Made by a program: the position numbers and the translations under genes | The notes under the pieces: generated by a model | The model's database searches: none | Seen by the model: only the letters and a program-made list of their open reading frames with translations | Told to the model about the DNA's origin: nothing | Shown here: positions 7,120 through 15,903 of the stretch, piece by piece | Position numbering within the stretch: position 1 is the first letter of the stretch | Layout: each line of letters starts with the position of its first letter | NCBI GenBank assembly: GCA_029880545.1 | Contig: JAOUOD010000001.1 | Location: forward strand, 1-64,000 | Direction: 5' to 3' | Origin: Gammaproteobacteria bacterium | Lineage (GTDB): Bacteria > Pseudomonadota > Gammaproteobacteria > Acidiferrobacterales > SZUA-150 | DNA: 64,000 nucleotides

Positions 7120-10038
7120 GTGAACACAATTAATTTTCAGCCCGGTCAGCGATGGATCAGCAATACGGAGCTACAAATGGGCCTGGGTACAGTGTTACGC
7201 ACAGATCACCGGGTGGTGGAAATCTCGTTCCCGGCCACAGGCGAAACCCGCATTTATGCCAAGCAGACGGCTCCGTTGACACGTGTACGTTTTTCCGTCG
7301 GCGATGCCATTCATGCCCAGGACGGGCGGACCATGAACGTCGCGCGTGTTGAGGAAGTCCACGGCCTCATCAATTACCACGGTAACGATGAACACGGCGA
7401 GGCCTTGATTATCGCTGAAGGCGAACTGAATGACCTGATGCAACTGAACGGTCCGGCCGATCGCCTGCTCACCGGCCAGATCGACAGCCGTAAATGGTTT
7501 TCACTTCGGCGACAAACCCGTGAACACATACATCGCCTGGCCAAGAGCAGCCTCTATGGCCTGGTAGGTACGCGTACCAGCCTGATTCCTCACCAGCTGT
7601 ACATTGCCCACGAAGTCGCCAATCGTCATGCGCCACGTGTATTGCTCGCCGATGAGGTGGGTCTTGGCAAAACCATTGAGGCCGGCCTGGTCATCCACCA
7701 CCTGTTGCTCAATGAACGTGCGCAACGCGTCCTGGTTGTAGTACCCGAAGCCCTGGTGCATCAATGGCTGGTGGAAATGCTGCGCAAGTTTAACCTGCTG
7801 TTCAGTGTATTTGACGAGGAGCGCTGTGAAGCAATCAGTGTTGACGCTGAAGATCCCGATACGGCGATCAACCCGTTTGAAACCGAACAACTGGTACTGT
7901 GCTCGCTGGATTTTCTTACTGCCAACGAAGATCTCTATGACCAGGCGCTGTCCGCACGATGGGATTGCCTTGTTGTTGATGAAGCCCATCACCTGGCCTG
8001 GTCACCGGAACACAGCAGTATTGAATACGACTGTATCGAACAACTGGCGCTCAGTATTCCCGGCGTATTGCTGTTAACGGCGACGCCGGAACAGCTGGGG
8101 AAAACCGGCCATTACGCGCGATTGCGGCTGCTTGATCCCGACCGGTTTCCGGATTTTGCTTCCTTTGCCGAAGAACAACATCACTACGCGCCCATTGCCG
8201 ACACGGTCGATAACCTGGCGGCCAATACGCCGCTTACCGACGCCAGTCTCGCGGTACTAAACAGCACGTTGGCCGAAGGCGATAACCGCGACTACCTGGC
8301 CTGCGTGCTGGATAACGATGCCGATGAACAAGCCAGGGACCATGCGCGGGCACGGCTGATTAATCATTTGCTTGACCGCCACGGTACCGGTCGCGTGTTG
8401 TTTCGCAATACACGTCACGCCATTACCGGTTTCCCGGATCGACGCTTGCATGCCTATCCGCTGCCCCTGCCGGCAGCTTATGCCGACATGAACCGTGCCA
8501 TGGATGTTGGCACCGAAGAACTGGCGCAGTTGCCGAACATCTTGTTATGTCCTGAACGCCTGTTTCATTCGGCAGAGCGCGGCCAGCGTTTCTGGCAGGA
8601 TGTTGATCCACGCCTGCCCTGGTTGCTGGACAAGCTGCAGGCGCTGCACCCGGACAAGGTTCTGCTTATTACTGCTCATGCCCAAACGGCACTGGATATT
8701 GCCGCCTGGCTGCAACAACAATCCGGCATCCATGCAGCCGTTTTTCATGAACACCTGAGCATCATCGAACGCGATCGCGCGGCGGCATTTTTTGCCGACA
8801 ATGAAAAGGGCGCGCAAGTGCTGATTTGTTCCGAGATTGGCAGCGAGGGCCGCAACTTCCAGTTCTCACATCACCTGGTATTGTTTGACCTGCCGCTCAA
8901 CCCGGATCTGCTCGAACAACGGATTGGCCGACTTGATCGTATCGGCCAACAATACACCATAGATATCCACGTACCGTATATCGAGGACAGCGCCCAGGCG
9001 GTGATGCTGCACTGGTACCAAGAAGGACTCCAGGCTTTTGAACATCCATGTACTGTCGGCACCAGCGTTTTCAGCGACACCGCTGACGAGTTAACCACAT
9101 GCCTTGTCCAGCATGACGAAACCCGCCTGGCCACGCTGGTTGATCGCACACGCGCGCTGTACAACCACTACAATTCCGAGCTGCAACACGGGCGTGATCG
9201 CCTGCTGGAAATGAGTTCGTGCCGTAAAGTCGAGGCCGAGCGACTGATTGACGAGGCTTTGGACCTCGGGGACGAGAAGCTGTTGTCCGCATGGCTCGAC
9301 AAGGTATTCGACAGCCTCGGTATAAATTCGGATATTCACAGTCACACCAGTCTTGTCATTACCCCGGGCGAACACATACGCGCCAGCCTTCCCGGGCTTG
9401 ATGAAGACGGGTTAACGGTCACCACCAATCGTCAAACTGCGCTCAGCAACGAGGATATTGAATACCTGAGCTGGGAACACCCATTGGTTCGGGCTGCCAT
9501 GGACACGGTAGTCAGCACCGAAATGGGCAATACCTCGATGGTGACGATCAAGCACAGCGGCCTGGAACAGGGCACGTTGCTGGTAGAGTGCCTGTACAGT
9601 CTTGAAACTGCCTACAGCCAGGTTGCTGATAGCCGTCGCTATCTTCCGGAATCCGGGATCCGTATTGTCATTGATCACCAGGGCAATGATCGTTCCGCGT
9701 TGCTTGCCGATGAGATCATAGAAAGCACCCAGTCACGCATTGGTGGTGAAATCATTACCAAGGTGATCCAGATGCACGGTGCGACGCTGCGCGACATGCT
9801 TGGTCGATGCAAGGCGCTCGCCAACCAGCAACTGCCTTCGCTGGTCCGGGACGCCAGGCAGCGCGCCGAAACCGAGTTCCGTCACGAGATTGACCGACTG
9901 GTCGCACTGCAAACCGTCAACCCGAATATTCGCGATGATGAAATTGAATACCTTCGCGTTGTTGAATCCGACATGCTTCAGCGTCTTGATGAAAGCCTGG
10001 CACAACTCGATGCCGTACGGGTAATGATAGTCATCTGA
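7120..10038 (+). CDS. rapA: RNA polymerase-associated SWI/SNF ATPase RapA
   Basis: The 972-residue protein is close to the E. coli length of 968. RapA recycles RNA polymerase using ATP. Seen in order: an N-terminal Tudor-like region beginning NFQPGQRWIS, Walker A ADEVGLGKTIEAG, DEAH box VVDEAHHL, motif III LLTATPEQ, and helicase C-lobe LICSEIGSEGRNFQF with EQRIGRLDRIGQ. The C-terminal region matches the RapA-specific domain. The start is GTG at 7120. The gene stands alone and is divergent from the extensin-like lipoprotein, with about 150 bases between starts. Confidence 0.97.
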   Translation: MNTINFQPGQRWISNTELQMGLGTVLRTDHRVVEISFPATGETRIYAKQTAPLTRVRFSVGDAIHAQDGRTMNVARVEEVHGLINYHGNDEHGEALIIAEGELNDLMQLNGPADRLLTGQIDSRKWFSLRRQTREHIHRLAKSSLYGLVGTRTSLIPHQLYIAHEVANRHAPRVLLADEVGLGKTIEAGLVIHHLLLNERAQRVLVVVPEALVHQWLVEMLRKFNLLFSVFDEERCEAISVDAEDPDTAINPFETEQLVLCSLDFLTANEDLYDQALSARWDCLVVDEAHHLAWSPEHSSIEYDCIEQLALSIPGVLLLTATPEQLGKTGHYARLRLLDPDRFPDFASFAEEQHHYAPIADTVDNLAANTPLTDASLAVLNSTLAEGDNRDYLACVLDNDADEQARDHARARLINHLLDRHGTGRVLFRNTRHAITGFPDRRLHAYPLPLPAAYADMNRAMDVGTEELAQLPNILLCPERLFHSAERGQRFWQDVDPRLPWLLDKLQALHPDKVLLITAHAQTALDIAAWLQQQSGIHAAVFHEHLSIIERDRAAAFFADNEKGAQVLICSEIGSEGRNFQFSHHLVLFDLPLNPDLLEQRIGRLDRIGQQYTIDIHVPYIEDSAQAVMLHWYQEGLQAFEHPCTVGTSVFSDTADELTTCLVQHDETRLATLVDRTRALYNHYNSELQHGRDRLLEMSSCRKVEAERLIDEALDLGDEKLLSAWLDKVFDSLGINSDIHSHTSLVITPGEHIRASLPGLDEDGLTVTTNRQTALSNEDIEYLSWEHPLVRAAMDTVVSTEMGNTSMVTIKHSGLEQGTLLVECLYSLETAYSQVADSRRYLPESGIRIVIDHQGNDRSALLADEIIESTQSRIGGEIITKVIQMHGATLRDMLGRCKALANQQLPSLVRDARQRAETEFRHEIDRLVALQTVNPNIRDDEIEYLRVVESDMLQRLDESLAQLDAVRVMIVI

Positions 10039-10124
10039 TCCGGGGCGTCGGCTTGCAACCGTGGCGCCGGGGGCGTACAACGGTGCTGACTAAATCGATA
10101 CATGTATTAACACGGAGGTCAGCA

Positions 10125-10331
10125 ATGAGCAGTCACGTATACAAGATTATTGAAATTGTTGGATCATCGGAGAAAAGCAGTGACGATGCCATACAGAACG
10201 CGGTCGCCAAGGCTTCCGAATCACTGCGTAACCTGGACTGGTTTGAAGTAATTGAAAGCCGCGGTCATATAGTTGACGGCAAGGTGGGTCACTACCAGGT
10301 CAAACTGAAAATTGGTTTCCGCCTGGACTGA
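10125..10331 (+). CDS. Dodecin family flavin-binding protein
   Basis: The 68-residue protein starts at ATG 10125 with GGAGG at 10114-10118. It matches dodecin along its length: VYKIIEIVGSSEKSSDDAIQNA, LRNLDWFEVIESRGHI and a final YQVKLKIGFRLD. Dodecins form hollow dodecamers that bind and store FMN, riboflavin or lumichrome. The Trp in the LDWFEV segment is the residue that stacks on the flavin in this family. It is monocistronic, with a strong hairpin just downstream. Confidence 0.95.
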   Translation: MSSHVYKIIEIVGSSEKSSDDAIQNAVAKASESLRNLDWFEVIESRGHIVDGKVGHYQVKLKIGFRLD

Positions 10332-10902
10332 GTAACAACATCCGGCCGGTGAAACAGGATCCTGCTTCACCGGTCCTGGACGCGATGCCTTTCATTGCGG
10401 CCCAGGCAGCCGTTGCGATAAAAGCTCCCGAACCGCCAAAGTCATGCGGCACCCGGTCCAGTAAACGGTCCCCGATCGGTTTCAGTATTCTCGTCGACAA
10501 CGCCGAAACTGGAAACACTGTTGGACAGTAACGGTATTCGACTGGTCGACCAGCCACAAAATCCCTTCAGGTCCCGCCAGATCCGGTAGCCCGCAGCCAT
10601 GCCACGGTCGTCGAACAACTATCATCGTCAGGTTAAGCGTATTGAAACTGGCTACGATTACGGTTTCTAAAAAGATTGGCGGGAAACCGTTGAGCTTTCC
10701 GGATCAACCACCCGAATAACAACGGGGCCATGGGCAGGCAAAAATCCACTGGTGTCACCCCCAATTGCAAACTTTTTGTAAAATCATCGTAAAAAACTGT
10801 GTGATTTACGGGTGATTGTATATCGGGAGCGGGCGCCTCCCCTATAATAGTTTCTACGTAACCTATACATTTATAGTCAGGACGACCTGCCTTTATAACC
10901 AT
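10332..10902. other. Long intergenic region before sensor kinase
   Basis: This 571-base gap holds no gene I can support. It contains the dodecin hairpin (10347-10374). It also holds a pair of heptamers, TGTAAAA at 10777-10783 and CGTAAAA at 10788-10794, with an 11-base period, and a consensus -10 TATAAT at 10843-10848 preceded by an imperfect inverted repeat (10825-10841). The last elements probably form the promoter of the sensor kinase gene. Confidence 0.5.
10347..10374. terminator. Hairpin after dodecin, terminator-like without T tract
   Basis: Eight-base arms 10347-10354 and 10367-10374 are fully complementary and enclose a second CAG/CTG stem on a GATC loop, with one A/C mismatch. It starts 16 bases after the dodecin stop. 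No run of T follows, so it may protect the 3' end or act as a rho-assisted terminator. Confidence 0.5.
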
Positions 10903-12618
10903 ATGAACCCGGTTGACAGAAATTTTCGGGAGCAGGTCCACCTGCTGTTTCAAGCCATGCCTATCTCGGTGGTCGGCACGTTTTTGGGCATCGGGTTCAT
11001 GGTTCCGGTCATGTGGCCGGTAGCCAACACGTCGTTACTGTTCGCATGGGTTGCGGTGTTCGCCCTGATCACGATTGCTCGCGCTGTTCATGCGCTGCAT
11101 TTTCTTAAAACGGAACATTCTATTGTCGATTTCCGGCCATGGGCCTGGCAATTTGCGCTCGGTACTTGTGCCGCCGGCTTGCTGTGGGCCATGACCAGCG
11201 TTTTACTGGTTCCCAAGGATGATGTAATAAGGCAAATCATTCTTTCGTTCATGCTGGCCACAACCTGCGCCGTGGCCATTACCAATATTTCCAGTATGTT
11301 GTGGGTTGTGCTGCTGTTTATCAGTGTAGTCATGATTCCGCTGGTTATGGTGTTTCTGGCGGCAAAACACGAATACGCCAACCTGATGGTAATGCTGACT
11401 ACATTGGCAACGGTGCTGTTCATGCTTGGCGCAACGCGCGCAAACCGTTCCATTATCGAAAACATACGCTATCGCCTGGAAGCGGAACTGAGCGCACGCG
11501 TACTGGAGCGATCGCAACAGCGACTGAAGATGCATATTCAGCGCACACCACTCGCGGTTATTGAATGGGATCCCGATCTCAATGTCACCGCCTGGAACAA
11601 GGCGGCCCAGGACATGTTCGGTTATACCGAATCCGAAGTGCTCGGACGCAATGGCATTGACCTGCTGGTACCGAAGCATGCCGCAGGCCAGGTTGTCGAC
11701 GTCAAGGATGACCTGTCCCATAACCAGGGCGGCTTGTACAGCGTAAATGAAAATATCACCAAGGACGGTCGCATCATTCTTGTCGAGTGGTTCAATACCA
11801 CGCTAATCGATGAAAATAGCAAGGTTATAGGCATGGCTTCGCTGGCGCACGACGTAACCGATCGTGTACGGGTTGAGAAATTCAAAAATGAATTTATATC
11901 GACTGTCAGTCACGAATTAAGGACTCCACTAACTTCCATGCGAGGCTCGCTTGGCTTGGCGCTGGGCGGGGTGGTTGGCGAACTCAATGGCGAACTGAAA
12001 AACCTGGTCGGTATTGCACACAGAAATGCTGAACGGCTGCAGCGGCTTGTTGATGACCTGCTGGATGTTCAAGGCATAGAAGATGGAAAACTTGAATACG
12101 TATTTGAAGACACGGATCTTACCGGCCTGATATTCAGGTGCCTTGATGCCAACAGTGGCTATGCGCACCAGCGCCACATAAACCTACGCACCAATTGCGA
12201 TCGAGGCAAACAAATCATCGTACACGCTGACAAGAGCCGGATGTTACAGGTGCTGGATAATCTCGTTTCCAATGCCATCAAGTTTTCGCCACTTAGTGGT
12301 ACGGTTATCGTAGGTCTGGAAGAATTTTCCGCCATGGTTCAGATTTACGTCCGCGACCAGGGACCAGGCATCTCCGACGAATTGCGACCACGCATCTTTG
12401 ATCGCTTTACCCAGGGGGATGGTACCAGCACCCGCGAATTTGCCGGCACCGGCCTTGGGCTCAGTATCGCCAAGGCGATTGTCGAAGAACACGGTGGTGA
12501 CATAGGCGTCGACAATATTGAAACGGGCGGCAGCCGGTTCTTCGTCAACCTGCCACTCAATCGCGGCCCGGAAAAACCGGGTTCCGGCACGGATGAGCAT
12601 TCCACCGAAGTCGATTGA
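10903..12618 (+). CDS. Membrane sensor histidine kinase with PAS domain
   Basis: I take the ATG at 10903 (MNPVDRN), giving 571 residues; the frame extends upstream to 10816 but the extra part looks non-coding. The first 200 residues hold about six hydrophobic segments forming a membrane sensor region. A PAS domain follows (about 240-350: TPLAVIEWDPDLNVTAWNKAA). The kinase core has the H-box SHELRTPLTSMRGS, an N-box around DNLVSNAIKFSP, G1 DQGPGIS and G2 GTGLGLSIAKAIVEEHGG. It lacks a receiver domain, and no response regulator is next to it, so the partner is unknown. A strong terminator follows. Confidence 0.93.
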   Translation: MNPVDRNFREQVHLLFQAMPISVVGTFLGIGFMVPVMWPVANTSLLFAWVAVFALITIARAVHALHFLKTEHSIVDFRPWAWQFALGTCAAGLLWAMTSVLLVPKDDVIRQIILSFMLATTCAVAITNISSMLWVVLLFISVVMIPLVMVFLAAKHEYANLMVMLTTLATVLFMLGATRANRSIIENIRYRLEAELSARVLERSQQRLKMHIQRTPLAVIEWDPDLNVTAWNKAAQDMFGYTESEVLGRNGIDLLVPKHAAGQVVDVKDDLSHNQGGLYSVNENITKDGRIILVEWFNTTLIDENSKVIGMASLAHDVTDRVRVEKFKNEFISTVSHELRTPLTSMRGSLGLALGGVVGELNGELKNLVGIAHRNAERLQRLVDDLLDVQGIEDGKLEYVFEDTDLTGLIFRCLDANSGYAHQRHINLRTNCDRGKQIIVHADKSRMLQVLDNLVSNAIKFSPLSGTVIVGLEEFSAMVQIYVRDQGPGISDELRPRIFDRFTQGDGTSTREFAGTGLGLSIAKAIVEEHGGDIGVDNIETGGSRFFVNLPLNRGPEKPGSGTDEHSTEVD

Positions 12619-12650
12619 ACACGCAATTTTGTTTTACGCAGCCCAAATGG

Positions 12651-12676
12651 AAAAGCCGGGGCTGACCCCGGCTTTT
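12651..12676. terminator. Bidirectional rho-independent terminator
   Basis: An eleven-base-pair perfect stem (12651-12661 with 12666-12676) with a CTGA loop has A-rich and T-rich ends inside the stem. It serves both the sensor kinase gene from the left and the TusE-like gene from the right. Confidence 0.92.
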
Positions 12677-12721
12677 AGCTCATCACATCAGTCGTGATTC
12701 GTATATTTTATGATTTACCTA

Positions 12722-13060
12722 TTAGCTGCATCCCTTTGGACGCGGCAGGCCTGCAATCTTGTTGGCACACTTGATCAGGCCGGTTGGAAACAGTGAATAG
12801 ATGTACTTCTGGCTGCTACGATCATCGCCATATTTTTTCTTCATCAACTTGGAGAACAAACGCGGTTCGGCAACAGTGCCGTACTCGGCGAAGTATTCCC
12901 GGGCGGTGACGATGATGTCCCAATGCTCCTGGGTCAGCTCCGGAATATTTTCCACCTCAGCGGCAATCTTGTTTGCCACTTCTTCGGTCCACTCATCAAG
13001 GTTGTTCAGCCAGCCGGCTTCACTGAGCTCGACGGTGCGGCCATCCGCTTGCACTTGCAT
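12722..13060 (-). CDS. tusE: TusE/DsrC family sulfur-carrier protein
   Basis: I place the start at ATG 13060 behind a GAGGAG site, giving 112 residues, like E. coli TusE (109). The family fold is clear: an N-terminal GRTVELSEAGWLNNLDEW, a central LTQEHWDIIVTAREYF, a YIYSLFPTGLIKCANK segment and C-terminal AGLPRPKGCS. The penultimate-residue Cys, which carries persulfide sulfur, is present. The second Cys of true DsrC (in GCKIAGLP) is replaced by Asn, as in TusE, although another Cys sits two residues earlier. TusE normally passes sulfur to TusA/MnmA in tRNA thiolation; no tusBCD is in the window. Confidence 0.9.
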   Translation of the reverse strand: MQVQADGRTVELSEAGWLNNLDEWTEEVANKIAAEVENIPELTQEHWDIIVTAREYFAEYGTVAEPRLFSKLMKKKYGDDRSSQKYIYSLFPTGLIKCANKIAGLPRPKGCS

Positions 13061-13085
13061 GATGTTCTCCTCAATCGAAATATTG

Positions 13086-13120
13086 CAAAAATACCTGAGC
13101 AATTCTATCAGGTATTTTTG
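13086..13120 (-). terminator. Perfect 13-bp hairpin between AEC transporter and tusE
   Basis: Arms 13086-13098 and 13108-13120 are fully complementary with a nine-base loop. Read leftward, the stem ends in a run of five T, as in an intrinsic terminator. It lies after the AEC transporter gene and only 26 bases before the tusE start, so it could also act in the tusE leader. Confidence 0.6.
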
Positions 13121-13127
13121 GCCTGTC

Positions 13128-13149
13128 AATATAAGTTTTTACTTATATT
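13128..13149. repeat. Short AT-rich inverted repeat
   Basis: Nine-base arms AATATAAGT (13128-13136) and ACTTATATT (13141-13149) surround TTTT. It is next to the 13-bp hairpin upstream of tusE. It could be an operator or part of the tusE promoter; the purpose is unknown. Confidence 0.45.
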
Positions 13150-13199
13150 ATTGCCGGGAAGGTACGAAAAAGCCCGATTCAGCTACGACGGCCGATTTT

Positions 13200-14117
13200 C
13201 TAGATTAACCAGCTGTGCCAAAGCGGCAGGGTCACCAGGCTGAGAGCGGTGGTGACCGTTACGGCGGCGGCATACAGGGCAGTATCGAGGTTAAAACGGT
13301 CACAAATCACGAGCCCAATCACCATGCTGGGCATGGCTGTTTCCATAACCACGGCGGCACGCAACTCTCCGGTCAGGCCAAGCACTGTTGAAATTCCCAG
13401 CACCACGGTCGGCAGGATAAACAGGCTCAACAGGACCACCGGCACCAGCGCCGGCAGCAATTTCCAGCGCGACCGCCCCCATTCCAGGCTTAGACCCAAC
13501 GAGATGAGCATAAGCGGTACCACGCCACGCTCGAGCAGACTCAACCAGCCCTTGATGATCGGCGGGAAAGGCACATCAAACAGGTTTAGCATCACCGCCA
13601 GTACCGCCGCCCAGATGGCCGGGATGGTGAGCAGCTGCCGGTAGATTTCCCCTGGCGCAAGACAGGCTTGACCAAACCGGGCAGCGAAAATCACGCCGAC
13701 GGTGAATAATAACGGTGTACATGCAAAGACATCGGTCTGGATTGCCACCGCGCGCGCCCACGGCCCGAATGTCGCCTCCAGTACCGGCAGGCCCAGGTAA
13801 GTAATATTGGGGAACGCCGAGGCCAGGATCACGGCGCCGGTTACCGGTGCATTATTGCTGCAGACCCGGCAGGCGAACGTGCCAAGCAACAAGCCGGCGA
13901 AGATACCGCCGGCAGCAGACAGGGCGATCCAGACGGTGGTTGATCCAAGCTCCACGGTCCACAACACCGATAACACCATGGCCGGTAGCAACAGATAGTA
14001 GACCAGCGACGTCAGTACCTTGCGGGTATTGACCGGGTCCAGGCCGGCGGGTTTCATTTGCCGCCAGGCTACGCCACACAGAATCAGGCCGGTCATTTGC
14101 CAAAGAACATCAAGCAT
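13200..14117 (-). CDS. AEC family (auxin efflux carrier-like) transporter
   Basis: The start at ATG 14117 gives 305 residues and overlaps the end of the CDF gene by eight bases, implying translational coupling. About ten hydrophobic segments are seen, arranged in two halves. Family features include YYLLLPAMVLSVLW in the N-terminal half, ASAFPNITYLGLPVL in the middle and ETAMPSMVIGLVICDRFNLD near the C-terminus, typical of the bile/arsenite/riboflavin transporter-like AEC fold. The substrate cannot be told from sequence; members are thought to export organic acids or similar anions. Confidence 0.88.
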   Translation of the reverse strand: MLDVLWQMTGLILCGVAWRQMKPAGLDPVNTRKVLTSLVYYLLLPAMVLSVLWTVELGSTTVWIALSAAGGIFAGLLLGTFACRVCSNNAPVTGAVILASAFPNITYLGLPVLEATFGPWARAVAIQTDVFACTPLLFTVGVIFAARFGQACLAPGEIYRQLLTIPAIWAAVLAVMLNLFDVPFPPIIKGWLSLLERGVVPLMLISLGLSLEWGRSRWKLLPALVPVVLLSLFILPTVVLGISTVLGLTGELRAAVVMETAMPSMVIGLVICDRFNLDTALYAAAVTVTTALSLVTLPLWHSWLI

Positions 14118-15021
14118 GGCGCCTGGCCTCAGCTTCGATAAACACACGCTTTACTATACTGAATTCTTTCTTGATTGAAGCGTCGAGCCAGGCATTGGCG
14201 GTTTCCATGTCCCCTGCTTCCAGCTCGTCACGGAAATCCAGGCTGACATTAACCAGGATAAACTCCGGTCCCATGTGCATGGTCAATACCTCGTTCACAT
14301 GGTCAACTTCCGGCATAGCTGCAGCCAATTCCTGAATTCTGCCTACTACCTCGGGTGCTGCGCTTTCGCCGATCAGCAAACTTTTGGTTTCCCAGGCCAG
14401 CCAGATCGCCGTGCCCGCCAACACCAACCCGATTATCACCGAGGCCGTGCCATCAAAAACAGGGTTTCCCGTATAGTGCGACAGGCTTATGCCAACCAGC
14501 GCCACGAGCAACCCCAGCATCGCCGCCGAATCCTCGAACAACACCACGAACATGGTCGGATCCTTGCCCCGTTGCACCGCCTCGATATAACCCAGTCCAC
14601 CCTTGGCACGCCTGAATTCTGTCAAAGCGAAATACCAGGCGAAGCCCTCGAACACCATCGCCAGCACCAGGACAATATAACTGATGGTCGGGTCACCCAG
14701 CGGGCCAGGGTTCAGGATATGGTGCACACCCTCGTAGATAGACACTCCGGCACCCAGGGCGAAGATCAGAATCGCGACAACAAAACTCCAGAAATAGATC
14801 TCCTTGCCATGACCAAAGGGAAACCGCGGCCCGGCCGGTTTGCGTGACTGCTTCAGCCCATGCAATAACAACACCTGGTTGCCTGTATCCACCAGGGAGT
14901 GGATGCCCTCGGACAACATGGCCGAACTGCCACTCACTCCGGCGGCGATAAACTTGGTAACGGCAATGGCGGCATTGCCCAGCAATGCCGCGATAATCAC
15001 TTTCCTTGACGAGGCTGACAT
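14110..15021 (-). CDS. Cation diffusion facilitator (SLC30A9-like) transporter
   Basis: The 303-residue inner-membrane protein has about six transmembrane segments and a cytoplasmic C-terminal domain. The second membrane helix carries SEGIHSLVDT with the metal-site His and Asp. In the fifth the usual HxxxD is replaced by FEDSAAM, so Glu and Asp are the candidate ligands, as in the ZnT9/SLC30A9 branch. CDF proteins exchange Zn, Mn or Fe ions for protons. It is the first gene of a two-gene leftward unit with the AEC transporter and starts 40 bases from a perfect FNR-type site. Confidence 0.92.
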   Translation of the reverse strand: MSASSRKVIIAALLGNAAIAVTKFIAAGVSGSSAMLSEGIHSLVDTGNQVLLLHGLKQSRKPAGPRFPFGHGKEIYFWSFVVAILIFALGAGVSIYEGVHHILNPGPLGDPTISYIVLVLAMVFEGFAWYFALTEFRRAKGGLGYIEAVQRGKDPTMFVVLFEDSAAMLGLLVALVGISLSHYTGNPVFDGTASVIIGLVLAGTAIWLAWETKSLLIGESAAPEVVGRIQELAAAMPEVDHVNEVLTMHMGPEFILVNVSLDFRDELEAGDMETANAWLDASIKKEFSIVKRVFIEAEARRHA

Positions 15022-15060
15022 GGGTCTCCCGCGAACTTTCGCCGTTTGTGATCGTGTTTA

Positions 15061-15074
15061 TTGATGCCGATCAA
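15061..15074. promoter_or_regulatory. Perfect FNR/ANR-type binding site
   Basis: TTGAT-GCCG-ATCAA matches all ten fixed positions of the consensus recognised by oxygen-sensing FNR/ANR/DNR regulators. It lies between the divergent CDF gene (start 15021) and BCAM0308 gene (start 15219). Its distance to each suits regulation of either; BCAM0308-family genes are known members of low-oxygen regulons. Confidence 0.75.
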
Positions 15075-15218
15075 GGCGAAAAATCGTAATTCATACTACT
15101 TTTTCAGCGATAATGCTCGTTATTGAGAGCAGTGTCTACCGAGATCATCAAACACAAAAACCCGCTTCTCGGCAGCGTATCCACTGATCGCAGGATCAAT
15201 ATGAAAGAGGACGCAGCC

Positions 15219-15761
15219 ATGACCAGCCACAGTTTTTTTGACAGTCGTCACCCGATTTATCACGGTTCAGGCGAAAGACCCGTAAGACACAAACGCATCT
15301 TAAGGGAACATAACCAGGATCCCTATTTCGCCGAGCAAAAGTTGAAACAACCCGCAGTCTGTCATGATTGCGGTGCGATCTATGAAAAAGGTCACTGGCG
15401 CCTGGGCCGGAAAACGTCTTTCCCGGAAAATGCTGCCAGCGTAACCTGTCCGGCCTGTCAACGGATCCATGACCATGTCCCGGCGGCTTATCTGCGCATC
15501 AGTGGCCGATTTGTACGTGAACATGAACGGGAGGTGGCGGCAATCATTCGTCATCGCAGCCAGCACGAGCTGCGTGAACATCCCCTGAAACGCATCATGG
15601 GTATGGAAATTCGTGCGGATGACCGCGTCTACAGCTTCACTGATGGCCGGTTGGCGCGCGACATCGGTGAAACATTACACAACGCTTTTGGCGGGCAACT
15701 GGACCTTAGTTACTCTGACCGTAGCGCCATTACCCGCGTGCGCTGGCGTCGCGATAACTGA
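15219..15761 (+). CDS. BCAM0308 family zinc-ribbon protein
   Basis: I choose ATG 15219 (AGAGGA seven bases before), giving 180 residues; an in-frame ATG at 15201 is also possible. The protein has two CxxC pairs, CHDCG and CPACQ, about 38 residues apart, making a likely zinc ribbon. After these come HVPAAYLRISGRFVREH and HPLKRIMGMEIR, then a C-terminal RLARDIGETLHNAFGGQLDL segment resembling the NMD3-like domain of this family. The family is named after a gene in the low-oxygen-activated locus of Burkholderia cenocepacia, which agrees with the perfect FNR-type site upstream. Its molecular role is unknown. Confidence 0.85.
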   Translation: MTSHSFFDSRHPIYHGSGERPVRHKRILREHNQDPYFAEQKLKQPAVCHDCGAIYEKGHWRLGRKTSFPENAASVTCPACQRIHDHVPAAYLRISGRFVREHEREVAAIIRHRSQHELREHPLKRIMGMEIRADDRVYSFTDGRLARDIGETLHNAFGGQLDLSYSDRSAITRVRWRRDN

Positions 15762-15856
15762 TAACCACGATTACATGCCTGCGGTAAACACCAGGAATTA
15801 TCTCCCGGGACTGGGCTACGCACCCTCGGAACCCGTATTGATCAAGGAAAGTAGTG

Positions 15857-15896
15857 ATGAATGCTGCACCGGGATACAGACTGGTGCGGCATTCAT
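15857..15896. terminator. Long hairpin between convergent genes
   Basis: Fourteen-base arms (15857-15870 and 15883-15896) pair with one T-G wobble around a 12-base loop. The hairpin sits just beyond the stop of the DsrC-like gene and about 95 bases after the BCAM0308 stop. No T run follows, so it is a terminator-like or 3'-protecting structure. Confidence 0.5.
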
Positions 15897-15903
15897 TGCT
15901 GGC

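Noticed and set aside
10300-10557. 85-codon leftward ORF overlapping the end of dodecin
   Set aside because: Overlaps the dodecin stop and its hairpin, lacks a ribosome site and resembles no family.
12651-12676. Perfect palindrome as a mobile-element or repeat unit
   Set aside because: Its position between convergent genes with T and A ends identifies it as a bidirectional terminator.
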